From contig NZ_CP012334.1 of assembly GCF_001704295.1 (NCBI RefSeq), positions 3,856,084 through 3,920,083 of the forward strand: a stretch of 64,000 nt of DNA, given 5' to 3'. The notes beneath the pieces were generated by a model. That model did no database searches, had not been told where the DNA came from, and was given only the letters and a program-made list of their open reading frames with translations. Below are positions 17,625 to 27,251 of the stretch, piece by piece (position 1 is the stretch's first letter; each line of letters begins with the position of its first letter). The position numbers and the translations under genes were made by a program. The DNA comes from Bordetella sp. H567 (GTDB taxonomy: Bacteria; Pseudomonadota; Gammaproteobacteria; Burkholderiales; Burkholderiaceae_B).

Positions 17625-19283
17625 TTACATGGCTCTTACCTTCACATAGCGCCCCGGCGCGGGCTCGATGGGCGGATGTTCCGCGCTGCCCATACGGCTC
17701 GGCGCCTTCCCCTGCCGGCCCGAATGGCCGGCCAGCCAGGCTGTCCAGTCGGGCCACCAGCTGCCGGGATGTTCTTCCGCGCGCGCCAGCCAGGCGGAAG
17801 GATCGCCGGGCAGCATGGCATTTCCGTTGCCGTCGCCGTTGCCGTTTCCGTTTCCCGCGGCGGTGGTCCAGTAGCTGCGCCGTTTCTTCGCCGGCGGATT
17901 GATGACGCCCGCGATGTGTCCGGATGCGCCCAGGACGAAACGCTGGGTGCCGCGCAGCAATTGCGTGGAAGCATAGGCCGATGTCCACGGCACGATGTGA
18001 TCCTCGCGCGAACCGAAGATGTAGGCCGGCATGTCGAGGCTGGTCAGGTCCAGCGGCACGTCCGCCACGACGCAGCGGCCCGGCACCTTCAGGTTGTTTT
18101 CCAGATAGGTATTACGGAAATACCAGGCGAAGAACGGTCCTGGCAGATTGGTGCTGTCCGCGTTCCAGAACAACAGGTCGAAGGCCGGCGGCTTGCGGCC
18201 CTTGAGATAGTTGTCCACCACGTAATTCCACACCAGTTCGTTCGGGCGCAGGAAGGAAAAGGTGGTGGCCAGTTCGCGACCGGGCATCAAGCCGCCGCCG
18301 CCCAGCAGGCGATCGCGCAGCAGGGCATGGGTTTCGTCCACGAACACGCTCAGCACGCCGGTGTCGCGGAAATCCAGCAAGGCGGTCAGCAGCGTCAAGG
18401 CCGCCACCGGCCTTTCGCCGCGGGCATGCGCCAGCGCCAGGGCCGACGCCAGCAGCGTGCCGCCAACGCAGAAGCCCAGGGCGTTCACCTGGGGCTGGCC
18501 GGTGATCTCCCCGGCCATGCGCAGCGCGGGAAGAACGGCGTTTTCCAAGTAGTCGTCCCACTGCGCACGGTCCACGCCGTCTTCGTCGGCGGGTACCGGA
18601 TTGCGCCACGACATCATGAACACCGTAAAGCCCGCCTCCACCGCGTGGCGGACGAAGGAATTCGCGGGCTGCAGGTCCAGGACATAGAACTTGTTGATAT
18701 TCGGCGGCACGATCACCAGGGGCCGCTGGTACACGGTTGGCGTCGAGGGCGTGTACTGGATCAGCTGGAACAGCGGGTTTTCGAACACCACCTGCCCGGG
18801 CGTGACCGCGACGTTGACGCCGATTTCGAACTGGCTTTCGTCGGTCTGCGTGATGCGGCCCTTGCCCAGATCGTTCAGCAGGTTGGCCAGGCCTTCGTTC
18901 AGCGCCTTGCCGGCCGAGGCCAGGACGGATTCCTGGGCATCGGGATTGAAGGCCAAGAAATTGGACGGCGCAATCGCGTCCAGCCACTGCATGATGGAAA
19001 ACCGCAGCCGGTCGCGCAGTGCCTCGCTGACGCTGGCGGCGTCCACCATGCGATGCAGGGCGCGCGCGGACAGCAGGTAGGCATGGGCCATGACGAGGTG
19101 ATGGGGGCTGCGGCGCCAGGCCTCGCCCGCGAACCGTTTGTCGGAGGGAGGTTCCAGGCGGCCGGCGCGGGCATCGTCGGCGAGGCGCTGCCAGTCGCGG
19201 GAGAAGTCCGCCTGTATCTGCGCCAGGATGTCCGGTGCGACACCGACCGGGACGGGCCATGCTGCGGATGGATGGGCAGTCAC
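17625..19283 (-). CDS. phaC: Class I polyhydroxyalkanoate synthase
   Basis: A 552-residue PHA synthase that polymerises hydroxyacyl-CoA at the granule surface. The N-terminal PhaC domain (about 60-230) precedes an alpha/beta hydrolase core. The catalytic Cys is in the lipase-like box GFCVGG at about residue 274. The acid is in GSREDHIVPW, and the His is in GASGHIAGV near residue 447. The start is GTG with AAGGTG 8 bases upstream. A GNG-rich low-complexity segment lies near residue 475 (repeated GNGNG units), an unusual local repeat. The promoter region carries a short palindrome (19321-19334) that could bind PhaR. Confidence 0.95.
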   Translation of the reverse strand: MTAHPSAAWPVPVGVAPDILAQIQADFSRDWQRLADDARAGRLEPPSDKRFAGEAWRRSPHHLVMAHAYLLSARALHRMVDAASVSEALRDRLRFSIMQWLDAIAPSNFLAFNPDAQESVLASAGKALNEGLANLLNDLGKGRITQTDESQFEIGVNVAVTPGQVVFENPLFQLIQYTPSTPTVYQRPLVIVPPNINKFYVLDLQPANSFVRHAVEAGFTVFMMSWRNPVPADEDGVDRAQWDDYLENAVLPALRMAGEITGQPQVNALGFCVGGTLLASALALAHARGERPVAALTLLTALLDFRDTGVLSVFVDETHALLRDRLLGGGGLMPGRELATTFSFLRPNELVWNYVVDNYLKGRKPPAFDLLFWNADSTNLPGPFFAWYFRNTYLENNLKVPGRCVVADVPLDLTSLDMPAYIFGSREDHIVPWTSAYASTQLLRGTQRFVLGASGHIAGVINPPAKKRRSYWTTAAGNGNGNGDGNGNAMLPGDPSAWLARAEEHPGSWWPDWTAWLAGHSGRQGKAPSRMGSAEHPPIEPAPGRYVKVRAM

Positions 19284-19320
19284 CTCGACACCTTGTTATG
19301 GTCGCTTTTCAAAAGGATGG

Positions 19321-19334
19321 TGCATTGCGGTGCA
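19321..19334. promoter_or_regulatory. Palindromic TGCA motif upstream of phaC, possible PhaR site
   Basis: TGCATTGCGGTGCA lies 38 bases before the phaC start, with TGCA half-sites 6 bases apart. PhaR proteins bind TGC/GCA-containing sites, so an operator is conceivable. This is a weak, untested call. Confidence 0.25.
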
Positions 19335-19408
19335 AGTAGTGTCAATGCGGGTAATCGCAGGGGGCGCGTTGCCCGTTTTCGCGGCTGCGCGGCGTCGGCG
19401 GGACGCCC

Positions 19409-20194
19409 TCATGGGTGGCACAACCAGGCCAGCATCGCCATTCGGCCCGTCTGTCCGTCACGCCGATAGGAAAAGAAACGGCCGGGATCCGAGACCGTGC
19501 AGAGCCCGCTGCGGTGCACCGCCGCCACGCCGGCGCGGGCCAGCCGCAGGGCAGCCAGCGCCGGCAGGTCGGCCAGCCATTTGCCGGCCACGCCCGGGCG
19601 GGGCGCAAACAGCGCGGCGGCCTGCGGCCCGTCCGCGCCGAACGCCTCCAGCACATCGGGCCCGACCTCGAAGGCCGCCGGGCCTATCCCCGGCCCGATC
19701 CAGGCTTGCCAGCCCGCGGCATCCGGACATTTCCGGCGCAAGGCCTCCAGGGTGTGTTCCAGGACGCCGCCGGCCAGCCCGCGCCAGCCGGCGTGGGCGG
19801 CCCCCAGGACACGCCCGCCGGTATCGGCGATGAGCACCGGCAGGCAATCAGCCACCATGATGGCCAGGGGACGTTCCGGGACGGCCGTCACGGCGGCATC
19901 CGCGGCGGGTTCGTCTTGCGCCGGCCCATCGGCGTCAACAACCCGCGCGCCGTGCACCTGCCGCAGCCATAGCGGGTCGGCCGGCAGCATGGCGCGGACG
20001 CGCCGCCGGTTTTCCGCGACGGCTTGCGGCTGGTCGCCGGCGCGCAGGCCCAGGTTCAAGGTGTCGTGCGGCGCCGTCCCGACGCCGCCGGCCCGGGTGG
20101 TGCAGAAGTAGCGCACACCGGCCCACTGCGGGCCGGTGACCACCGGCAAGGCGGCCTGTCCGGCCTGGGGGGATGCTGATGCGGTGAAGCTCAC
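19409..20194 (-). CDS. pgeF: PgeF/YfiH multicopper-oxidase-like purine-processing or peptidoglycan-editing protein
   Basis: A 261-residue member of the YfiH (DUF152, laccase-domain) family. The hallmark blocks are LRQVHGARVV, MVADCLPVLIAD and AHAGWRGLAGG, which carry the His/Cys metal ligands. In E. coli the protein edits peptidoglycan precursors, removing L-Ser misadded in place of L-Ala; mammalian relatives act on purine nucleosides. The long open frame extends upstream, but the protein begins at the GTG at 20194, where AGAGGT lies about 8 bases before and similarity starts. It follows rluD by 10 bases, the usual rluD-pgeF operon of proteobacteria. Confidence 0.9.
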   Translation of the reverse strand: MSFTASASPQAGQAALPVVTGPQWAGVRYFCTTRAGGVGTAPHDTLNLGLRAGDQPQAVAENRRRVRAMLPADPLWLRQVHGARVVDADGPAQDEPAADAAVTAVPERPLAIMVADCLPVLIADTGGRVLGAAHAGWRGLAGGVLEHTLEALRRKCPDAAGWQAWIGPGIGPAAFEVGPDVLEAFGADGPQAAALFAPRPGVAGKWLADLPALAALRLARAGVAAVHRSGLCTVSDPGRFFSYRRDGQTGRMAMLAWLCHP

Positions 20195-20204
20195 GGATGA
20201 CCTC

Positions 20205-21164
20205 TCAGGCGTTCCAGGCGATCGCCTGGCAAACGGCCGCCATGTCGGAAGGGGGCGGCGCCTCGAAGGACAACGGCCCGGTGCCGGCCGGGTCGTCGAA
20301 GCGCAGGGCGCGCGCGTGCAGCATCTGGCGTGTTGCCCCCGCCACCGCCTTGCCGCCATACAAGGTATCGCCCAGCAAGGGGTGCCCCAGGCTGGCCAGG
20401 TGGACGCGTATCTGGTGCGTGCGGCCGGTTTCCAGGCGGCATGCGATGCGCGATGCGCGCGTCTCGCCGGCCAGGCCGGCGGCTTCGGGCGCGTAATGCG
20501 TGACGGCATGCTTGGGCGCGATGGGGCGCTCCACGCTCATGCGCACCGGCACGCGGGCATCGCGGCCCACCGGCCGGTCCACCGTGCCGGGACCGGCCAG
20601 CCAGCCGTGGACCAGCGCGACGTATTCGCGGCCCATGGTGCGCGCCTGCAGCTGGCGTACCAGGTGAGTCTGCGCCTGTTCGGTGCGCGCCACGACGAGC
20701 AAGCCGGAGGTGTCCTTGTCCAGGCGATGGACGATGCCGGCCCGTGCCACCCCGCGCAATTCGGGATAGCGGAACAGCAAACCGTTGAGCAGCGTGCCGC
20801 GCCAGTTGCCGGCGCCGGGATGCGTCACCAACCCGGCGGGCTTGTCGACGACGATCCAGGCCGGGCTGTCCGCCACGACGCGGAAATCCACGGGTTCGGG
20901 CTCGAAAGCCTGGGCATCGGGCGCGGGCTGCTCCCACACGGCGATGAGGTCGCCGGGGCCGACGGGCTGGCGTACCTTGGCGGGCGCGCCGTTCACCTGC
21001 ACGTAACCGGCCTCGATCCAGCCCTGCAGGCGGCTGCGGGAGTGCTCTGCCAAGAGACCGGAAAGCACCTTGTCCAGCCGGTCGGCCTGGACGGTTTCCG
21101 GGACGCGCAGAATTTGCGGTTCGTCATCGGAAGGAAGATCCGCGCTGGCGGCTAACTCGGACAT
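20205..21164 (-). CDS. rluD: 23S rRNA pseudouridine synthase RluD
   Basis: A 319-residue RluA-family enzyme that converts uridines 1911, 1915 and 1917 of 23S rRNA to pseudouridine. An S4 RNA-binding domain (about 20-85) precedes the catalytic domain, with the active-site Asp in HRLDKDTSGLLVVART at about residue 145. It is divergent from bamD, a conserved arrangement in proteobacteria, and is followed by pgeF. The gap between the two divergent starts is only 49 bases. Confidence 0.95.
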   Translation of the reverse strand: MSELAASADLPSDDEPQILRVPETVQADRLDKVLSGLLAEHSRSRLQGWIEAGYVQVNGAPAKVRQPVGPGDLIAVWEQPAPDAQAFEPEPVDFRVVADSPAWIVVDKPAGLVTHPGAGNWRGTLLNGLLFRYPELRGVARAGIVHRLDKDTSGLLVVARTEQAQTHLVRQLQARTMGREYVALVHGWLAGPGTVDRPVGRDARVPVRMSVERPIAPKHAVTHYAPEAAGLAGETRASRIACRLETGRTHQIRVHLASLGHPLLGDTLYGGKAVAGATRQMLHARALRFDDPAGTGPLSFEAPPPSDMAAVCQAIAWNA

Positions 21165-21176
21165 GGAGACAAATCA

Positions 21177-21182
21177 TATAAT
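21177..21182 (+). promoter_or_regulatory. -10 element of bamD
   Basis: A perfect TATAAT lies 32 bases before the bamD ATG in the short rluD-bamD gap. No good -35 is seen. Confidence 0.45.
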
Positions 21183-21213
21183 CGACGCAGCCAGCCATGC
21201 TAACACCAAGGAA

Positions 21214-22071
21214 ATGACCGTCGTGACTCCCCGCGTTCCCGCCCCTCCGTTTTCCGCCTCCCGCCTCGGGTCGGTCGCGCGCCTGTGCCTGGCGCTTGCC
21301 CTTACCGCCCTGCTGGCTGCCTGCGGCACCAGCGGCGCCAAGTACGACAAGACCGCCAACTGGAGCGCGGAACAGCTCTACAACGACGCCAAGCAGGAAA
21401 TGGACGCCGGCAACTGGAAAGACGCCCGCGAACGCCTGACGGCCGTCGAAAGCCGCTATCCGTTCGGCGTGTACGCGCAACAGGCTTTGATCAACCTGGC
21501 CTACGTCAATTGGAAGGACGGTGAAAACGACCAGGCGCTGGCGGCCATCGACCGGTTCCAGCAGTTGTATCCCAACCATCCCGGCACCGACTACGTGCTG
21601 TACCTGAAGGGACTGATCAATTTCACGCCGGCCAGCGCGTTCATGACGAACATCACCGGCCAGGATCCCAGCGAACGCGATCCCAAGGGGCTGCGCGCCT
21701 CGTATGACGCATTCAACGAACTGATCAAGCGCTACCCGGACAGCAAGTACGCCGCCGACGCCCGCCTGCGCGTGGTGTGGCTGGTGAATGCCATTGCCAT
21801 GAACGAAGTGCACGTGGCGCGCTACTACTACGAACGCGGCGCCTATATCGCGGCCGCCAACCGCGCGCAGACCGTGATCACGGACTTCCAGGGCGCGCCG
21901 GCTTCGGAAGAAGCGCTGTACATCCTGTACAAGTCCTACGAAAAGCTGAAGATGCCGCAGCTGGAAGCCGATGCCCGCCGGGTGTTGAACACCAACTTCC
22001 CCAACAGCAAATACCCCACGCAAGGCTTCAAGCAGGACAAGAACTGGTGGGATCCCTGGAGCTGGATGTAA
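21214..22071 (+). CDS. bamD: BamD, outer-membrane assembly lipoprotein
   Basis: A 285-residue lipoprotein of the BAM complex, which folds beta-barrel proteins into the outer membrane. The signal sequence ends in a lipobox (LLAACGTSG), so Cys is lipidated at about residue 32. Five TPR-like helical repeats follow (for example EQLYNDAKQEMDAGNWKDA and AYVNWKDGENDQALAAIDRF), and the C-terminus is DPWSWM. Choice of start is uncertain: the ATG at 21214 overlaps the ribosome site AAGGAA, whereas a GTG at 21223 has better spacing (9 bases). The gene ends at a strong terminator. Confidence 0.95.
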   Translation: MTVVTPRVPAPPFSASRLGSVARLCLALALTALLAACGTSGAKYDKTANWSAEQLYNDAKQEMDAGNWKDARERLTAVESRYPFGVYAQQALINLAYVNWKDGENDQALAAIDRFQQLYPNHPGTDYVLYLKGLINFTPASAFMTNITGQDPSERDPKGLRASYDAFNELIKRYPDSKYAADARLRVVWLVNAIAMNEVHVARYYYERGAYIAAANRAQTVITDFQGAPASEEALYILYKSYEKLKMPQLEADARRVLNTNFPNSKYPTQGFKQDKNWWDPWSWM

Positions 22072-22105
22072 GCCGGCAAACGCCCGCCTCTCCTGCCACC
22101 AACAG

Positions 22106-22136
22106 ACGCGCCCCTACGCCGGGGCGCGTTTTTTTT
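22106..22136 (+). terminator. Rho-independent terminator of bamD
   Basis: A 9-bp stem ACGCGCCCC (22106-22114) pairs with GGGGCGCGT (22121-22129), with a 6-base loop and a run of eight T. It lies 35 bases after the stop. Confidence 0.92.
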
Positions 22137-22180
22137 GGGTGCGGCCCAAGCGCTGCGCGTCACCCACGTCGCATGAAACG

Positions 22181-22228
22181 GGCGTCGCCCCCTTGAGGGG
22201 GAAGCGCGCAGCGCTTCGGGGGTGGGTT
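22181..22228. repeat. 48-base intergenic repeat, copy A
   Basis: This copy is identical over 48 bases to 22316-22363. Inside are two small hairpins: CCCCCTTGAGGGGG, and AGCGC-GCA-GCGCT. A left flank CGTCGCATGAAACGGG (from 22167) also recurs at 22254 with one change later on, so the full unit is longer and copy B is interrupted. Confidence 0.85.
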
Positions 22229-22315
22229 CAACCAGCGGCTTCCACACACCACTCGTCGCATGAAACGGGTGTCGCCCGACCGGGGACGCCGCAGATCCGG
22301 CTCCGCCGGTCCGCC

Positions 22316-22363
22316 GGCGTCGCCCCCTTGAGGGGGAAGCGCGCAGCGCTTCGGGGGTGGGTT
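22316..22363. repeat. 48-base intergenic repeat, copy B
   Basis: This is the second copy, ending 1 base before the stop codon of the DinG-type gene and followed by a T-run on the plus strand. About 45 bases of different sequence separate it from its own left flank at 22254-22277. Similar hairpin elements are widespread between genes in Alcaligenaceae and Comamonadaceae. Confidence 0.8.
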
Positions 22364-22364
22364 T

Positions 22365-24599
22365 TTATCCAGCCGTGTTTTCCTGGGTCTTGCGGTCCAG
22401 GAAGGCCAGGGCCTCGTTCAATTCGCGAGTACGCGCAAAAGGTGGCAAGCCGCGCCACAGGCGCTTGCCGTAGCTTTTTTCCACCAGGCGGACGTCCCCC
22501 ACCATCAGCACCCCCCAGTCGCCCATGGTACGGATCAGGCGGCCTGCGCCTTGCTTCAGGGCAATGGCGGCTTCCGGCAGTTGGTATTCGGCGAAGGGGT
22601 TGCCGCCGCGCGCCCGGCATTCGCGCAAGCGCGCCTCGATGACGGGATCGTCCGGCGGGGCGAACGGAAGCTTGTCGATCGCCACCAGCGTCAGCACATC
22701 GCCCGGCAGGTCTATGCCTTCCCAGAAGCTGGCGCTGCCGACCAGCACCGGGTGGGTCAGCGTACGGAACCGTTCCAGCAGATCGCGCCGCGTCCCTTCG
22801 CCTTGCCGAAGCAAGGGCCATTCGACGCCATCGGCGTCGAAGGCATCGGCCAGCAGGCCGGCGAAGCGATCCACGGCGCGCAGCGTCGTGCACAGCACGA
22901 GCGCGCCCCCGGGACTGGCATGCAGCAGCGGCATCAAGGTTTCGACGAAACGTTCGGCGAAACGCGGCGCCTGTGGCTCCGGCAGGTCCTTCGGGACGAA
23001 AAGCAGGCCCTGTGACCCGTAATCGAACGGCGATTCCCAATGGCCCGTCACGGCATCGTCCAGCCCCAGCTGGCGCGTGAAGTGGCCGAAGTCGCCATGC
23101 ACCGACAGCGTGGCGGAGGTCAGCACCCAGGCCTGGCCCGGTTTGCGGTATCTGGAGAATGCCTGCGCCACGGACAAGGGCGCGGCATGCAGGCGCACAT
23201 GATGGGTGCCGTGTTCGACCCAGCGCACGGAAGGGCCCGTCCAGTCGGCAAGCGGTGGCGGCGTGACCACCGCAGCCGCGGGCGATGGGATGGATACCGC
23301 CGGCGATACCGATGCGGCCGCCGCCGCGGGCGTCTGTAGCGCCGCCGCCGGCGCCCCCCGCGTGGGGTCAGGCAACGATGCCGGCGACGCGTCGGCGGGC
23401 CGCGCATCGGCGTGGGCGGGGGAAACGCCCGCCATCATCGCGGCCGACCAGGCGGCGACAACGGCCTCGTCGCTTTCCTCCGGCGTAACGGCCGGCGCCG
23501 CATCCGCCTGCGCCGGCGGCGCCCAGCGCTTCAGGCGCAGGAGGATTTCCGCGCCCTGCCGTGCCGCCGCGGCCAGGTCGGGATGTTTTTCCGCCACCTG
23601 GGTCAGGCCACGGGTTACCCCATGCACCGCGTCGTTCAGGTTCCTGAGCGCCTCATGGAAGCCGTCGGCATCCGGCACGGTGTCGAAGTTGGCCTTGCGG
23701 CCCGGCATGTGCTCGATGGCGCCGCAGGACAGGCGCAGCTCACGCGCGGCGTGCTCCAGCTTGCGCGAGGCTTCGCCCCAGTTCATTGCCTCGCGCGCAT
23801 AAGCCAGGCCGGCGGCTTCGGCGGCGCGGCCGAAGTCCAGCAGCTGGTGCGTGGACAGGCTGGTGCCCAGGAAGCGCGTGGCCGTGTCCGGCAATTGATG
23901 CGCTTCGTCGAAGATGACGGTGTCGGCTTCCGGCAGCAGATCGGTGATGCCTTCTTCGCGCAGTACCAAGTCGGCCATGAAGAGCGCGTGGTTGATGACC
24001 ACGACGTCGGCTTCCTGGGCTTCGCGACGCGCCTTCACGACGAAGCAATCGCGAATGCGGGGACATTCCTGACCCAGGCAGTTTTCGCGGGTGGAGGTGG
24101 CTCGCTGCCAGATGTCCGCGTCTTCGGGCACCTGGGCCAGGTCCGCGCGATCGCCCGTCTTGGTGTGCGCGGCAAAGCGCTGGATATGGCGCAGCTGGCT
24201 GATTTCGGCCCGCGACTTCAACGCACGGTCGTCGCCGGAAAGGCGATCCAGGTGATAGTGGCAAAGATAGTTGCCGCGCCCCTTCAGCAGCGCCGCCGTC
24301 ACGGGCACCGCCAAGGCGGCGCGCACGCGTGGCAAGTCGCGATTGAACAGCTGGTCCTGCAACGTTCGTGTCCCGGTGGAGATCAGCACCTTGCCGCCCC
24401 CCAGGAAGGCCGGAACGAGGTATGCCCAGGTCTTGCCGATGCCGGTGCCGGCTTCGGCGACCAAGGTGGCGCGATGCGAAATCGCCTGTTCGATGGCCTG
24501 TGCCAGCTCTATCTGGGACGCGCGCACGCGATAGCCGGGCGACGCTTTCGCAAGCGGGCCGTCTTCGGCGAAATACTCGGCAAGCTCCGGATGCAACAT
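22365..24599 (-). CDS. DinG/YoaA-type iron-sulfur DNA helicase
   Basis: A 744-residue superfamily 2 helicase of the XPD/DinG group, acting in DNA repair. Walker A is [11 protein letters not shown] at about residue 48, the DEAH box is VIFDEAHQL at about 225, and helicase motif VI lies in [14 protein letters not shown] near 675. The Fe-S cluster Cys residues are visible in NYLCHYHL and [13 protein letters not shown]. Between about residues 350 and 460 there is a long Ala/Pro-rich stretch that looks disordered and is longer than in E. coli YoaA. It is convergent with bamD. YoaA is the closer match in overall form, but DinG cannot be ruled out. Confidence 0.88.
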   Translation of the reverse strand: MLHPELAEYFAEDGPLAKASPGYRVRASQIELAQAIEQAISHRATLVAEAGTGIGKTWAYLVPAFLGGGKVLISTGTRTLQDQLFNRDLPRVRAALAVPVTAALLKGRGNYLCHYHLDRLSGDDRALKSRAEISQLRHIQRFAAHTKTGDRADLAQVPEDADIWQRATSTRENCLGQECPRIRDCFVVKARREAQEADVVVINHALFMADLVLREEGITDLLPEADTVIFDEAHQLPDTATRFLGTSLSTHQLLDFGRAAEAAGLAYAREAMNWGEASRKLEHAARELRLSCGAIEHMPGRKANFDTVPDADGFHEALRNLNDAVHGVTRGLTQVAEKHPDLAAAARQGAEILLRLKRWAPPAQADAAPAVTPEESDEAVVAAWSAAMMAGVSPAHADARPADASPASLPDPTRGAPAAALQTPAAAAASVSPAVSIPSPAAAVVTPPPLADWTGPSVRWVEHGTHHVRLHAAPLSVAQAFSRYRKPGQAWVLTSATLSVHGDFGHFTRQLGLDDAVTGHWESPFDYGSQGLLFVPKDLPEPQAPRFAERFVETLMPLLHASPGGALVLCTTLRAVDRFAGLLADAFDADGVEWPLLRQGEGTRRDLLERFRTLTHPVLVGSASFWEGIDLPGDVLTLVAIDKLPFAPPDDPVIEARLRECRARGGNPFAEYQLPEAAIALKQGAGRLIRTMGDWGVLMVGDVRLVEKSYGKRLWRGLPPFARTRELNEALAFLDRKTQENTAG

Positions 24600-24761
24600 G
24601 GAAAGACAGGATGGCGGTACAGGCTGGAATCATACCGTCCGCGGCCCGGCCCGACCCTAAACAGGGACAAAATCATCCGGGGCGCATTTTTTCGCAACCG
24701 GCCCTTGTGGCAAAATCCGGCGCTTGTTTTTCCTAGTTTTTCCTTCTTTGTCGCCCAAGAG

Positions 24762-27164
24762 ATGCCTGAGACCTCCGCTACCACGTCCGCCGCGGCGCCC
24801 GCCGTCGACCAAGCCCGCATCCTCGCCCAGCTCGCCACCGAGCTAGGTGCAAGGCCCAACCAGGTCGCCGCCGCGGTCGAACTGCTGGACGACGGCGCCA
24901 CGGTGCCGTTCATCGCGCGCTACCGCAAGGAGGCCACCGGCGGGCTGGACGATACCGTCCTGCGCAACCTGGAAGTCCGCCTGGGCTACCTGCGCGAACT
25001 GGAAGAACGGCGCGCGGCGATCCTGGACTCCGTCGGCCAGCAGGACAAGCTGACGCCCGAGCTGCGCAAGGAAATCGAAGCGGCCGACACCAAGCAGCGG
25101 CTGGAAGATCTCTACGCCCCGTACAAGCCCAAGCGCCGTACGCGTGCCCAGATCGCGCGCGAAGCCGGCCTGGAGCCCCTGGCCGATGCCCTTCTCGCCG
25201 ACGCCGCCTGCGATCCCGCGGTGCTCGCGCAGCAATACCTGAATCCCGAGGCCTCCGTCAACGACGCCAAGGCGGCGCTGGACGGCGCGCGCGACATCCT
25301 GGCGGAACGGTATGCGGAAAACGCCGACCTGCTGGCCGACATGCGCGAGTACCTGTGGTCGACGGGCCTGCTGTATTCCAAGATGGCGGAAGGCAAGGAA
25401 ACCGAAGGCGCCAATTTCCGCGACTGGTTCGACTTCAGCGAACCCCTGCGCACCCTGCCCTCGCATCGTGTGCTCGCGCTGCTGCGCGGCCGCCAGCAAG
25501 GCGTGCTCGAAGTGCGCCTGGGCCTGGAAGCGGAACAGGAAGCGCTGACGCCGCATCCCTGCGTGGCGCGCATCGCCAAGCTGCTCAAGCTGGGCACCGG
25601 GCTGTTCGATATCGACGCCTCGCCGCGCGACCGCTGGCTGGGCGAGGTCTGCCGCTGGACGTGGCGCGTGAAGCTGCTGTCGGCCTTCGAAAGCGAACTC
25701 GTGGGCCGCCTGCGCGAAAGCGCGGAAGCCGAAGCCATCCGGGTATTTTCCGCGAATCTGAAGGACCTGCTGCTGGCTGCGCCGGCCGGCCCGCGCGCCG
25801 TGCTGGGCCTGGACCCCGGCATCCGCACGGGCGTGAAGGTCGCCGCCATCGACCAGACCGGCAAGGTGGTGCAGACGGCCACGGTCTATCCCTTCGAACC
25901 CCGGCGCGACCGCGAAGGCTCCATCGCCACGCTGGCCGCCATCGCCGCCAAACACAAGATCGAACTGGTTGCCATCGGCAACGGCACGGCGTCGCGCGAA
26001 ACCGAGAAACTCGTCGGCGACCTGATGTCGCGCTTTCCTGAGCTGGGCCTGACCCGCGTCGTGGTCTCGGAGGCCGGCGCGTCGGTCTACTCCGCGTCCG
26101 AACTGGCGGCGCACGAGTTCCCCGATCTGGACGTCAGCCTGCGCGGTGCCGTCTCCATCGCCCGCCGCCTGCAGGATCCGCTGGCCGAACTGGTCAAGAT
26201 CGAACCCAAGGCCATCGGCGTCGGGCAGTATCAGCACGACGTCAACCAGCGCGAGCTGGCCCGTTCGCTGGACGCCGTCATCGAGGACTGCGTGAACGCC
26301 GTCGGCGTCGATGTGAATACCGCGTCGGCCCCCCTGCTTGCGCGCGTGTCGGGCCTGAATTCCCTGCTGGCGAAGAATATCGTCGCGTGGCGCGATGAAA
26401 ATGGCGCCTTCCCCTCGCGCGACACGCTGCGCAAAGTGCCCCGTTTCGGCGACAAGGCCTTCGAACAGGCCGCTGGCTTCCTGCGCATCCGCGAAGGCGA
26501 AAACCCCTTGGACGCGTCTTCCGTGCACCCGGAAGCCTACCCCGTCGTCGAACGCATCCTCGCCAGGATCCAGGCGGACGTACGCGCGATCATGGGCCAG
26601 CGCGAAGCGTTGAAGGGCATTTCGCCCGCCGAATTCACCGACGAACGTTTCGGCCTTCCCACGGTGCGCGACATCTTCGCGGAGCTGGAAAAACCCGGCC
26701 GCGACCCGCGCCCGGAATTCAAGACCGCGCAGTTTAAGGAAGGCGTCGAAACCCTGAACGACCTGCACGAAGGCATGATCCTGGAAGGGGTGGTCACCAA
26801 CGTCGCCAACTTCGGCGCCTTCGTCGACATCGGCGTGCACCAGGACGGGCTGGTGCATATCTCCGCCCTCTCCGAGAAATTCGTCAAGGACCCGCGCGAT
26901 GTCGTTCGCGTCGGCCAGACGGTACAGGTCAAGGTGCTGGAAGTCGACGTCGCGCGCAAGCGCGTGGCGCTGACCATGCGCTTGAACGATACCGCCGCGC
27001 CGGCACGGCGCGCGGGCGGCGGCGATAGCCGCGGCGCCGGCGCGCCGCGGCAAGGCAACGACCGGGCACGACGCGGCGGCCAGGAGGCCCGCGCCGCCGC
27101 CCCCGCCGCGGGCGGCGCCATGGCCGACGCCATGGCACAGGCCCTGGCCAAGCTGAAGCGCTAG
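24762..27164 (+). CDS. tex: Tex, RNA-binding transcription accessory protein
   Basis: An 800-residue Tex/YhgF protein, a nucleic-acid-binding factor first linked to toxin expression in Bordetella pertussis. In order: N-terminal helical domain, YqgF-like RNase-H-fold domain ([15 protein letters not shown] at about 347), helix-hairpin-helix units ([13 protein letters not shown] onward), and an S1 RNA-binding domain at about 668-738 ([20 protein letters not shown]). The last ~50 residues are Arg/Gly/Ala-rich. The frame is open far upstream, but similarity begins at the ATG at 24762. It starts divergently from the DinG gene. The stop codon lies inside a heptamer tandem repeat. Confidence 0.95.
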   Translation: MPETSATTSAAAPAVDQARILAQLATELGARPNQVAAAVELLDDGATVPFIARYRKEATGGLDDTVLRNLEVRLGYLRELEERRAAILDSVGQQDKLTPELRKEIEAADTKQRLEDLYAPYKPKRRTRAQIAREAGLEPLADALLADAACDPAVLAQQYLNPEASVNDAKAALDGARDILAERYAENADLLADMREYLWSTGLLYSKMAEGKETEGANFRDWFDFSEPLRTLPSHRVLALLRGRQQGVLEVRLGLEAEQEALTPHPCVARIAKLLKLGTGLFDIDASPRDRWLGEVCRWTWRVKLLSAFESELVGRLRESAEAEAIRVFSANLKDLLLAAPAGPRAVLGLDPGIRTGVKVAAIDQTGKVVQTATVYPFEPRRDREGSIATLAAIAAKHKIELVAIGNGTASRETEKLVGDLMSRFPELGLTRVVVSEAGASVYSASELAAHEFPDLDVSLRGAVSIARRLQDPLAELVKIEPKAIGVGQYQHDVNQRELARSLDAVIEDCVNAVGVDVNTASAPLLARVSGLNSLLAKNIVAWRDENGAFPSRDTLRKVPRFGDKAFEQAAGFLRIREGENPLDASSVHPEAYPVVERILARIQADVRAIMGQREALKGISPAEFTDERFGLPTVRDIFAELEKPGRDPRPEFKTAQFKEGVETLNDLHEGMILEGVVTNVANFGAFVDIGVHQDGLVHISALSEKFVKDPRDVVRVGQTVQVKVLEVDVARKRVALTMRLNDTAAPARRAGGGDSRGAGAPRQGNDRARRGGQEARAAAPAAGGAMADAMAQALAKLKR

Positions 27165-27195
27165 CGGCTAGCGGCTAGCGGCTAGCGGCTAGCGG
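27161..27195 (+). repeat. Five perfect tandem copies of CTAGCGG
   Basis: Seven-base units run without error from 27161 to 27195. The tex stop codon TAG (27162-27164) is inside the first unit, so unit-number change would leave the protein unaffected. Confidence 0.95.
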
Positions 27196-27251
27196 ATCGC
27201 TCACAGGCCGCGACGCCGCGCAGCAATCCGCGGATGGAATAGGCGGCGTTC

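Noticed and set aside
21196-21216. Six-codon upstream reading frame overlapping the bamD start
   Set aside because: It is too short, has no ribosome site, and the overlap can arise by chance.
22167-22363. Repeat pair considered as insertion-sequence ends
   Set aside because: The copies are direct, not inverted, there is no transposase between them, and they resemble common intergenic hairpin elements.
23750-24633. Second minus-strand frame overlapping the start of the helicase gene
   Set aside because: It is a frame shadow with Arg/Gly-rich composition; the helicase motifs lie in the other frame.
23412-24761. Upstream extension of the tex frame
   Set aside because: It overlaps the DinG-type gene on the other strand and has no similarity to Tex; Tex begins at 24762.
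27161-27195. Tandem heptamer considered as a CRISPR-like or origin iteron array
   Set aside because: The units are contiguous without spacers, too short, and there is no replication gene nearby.
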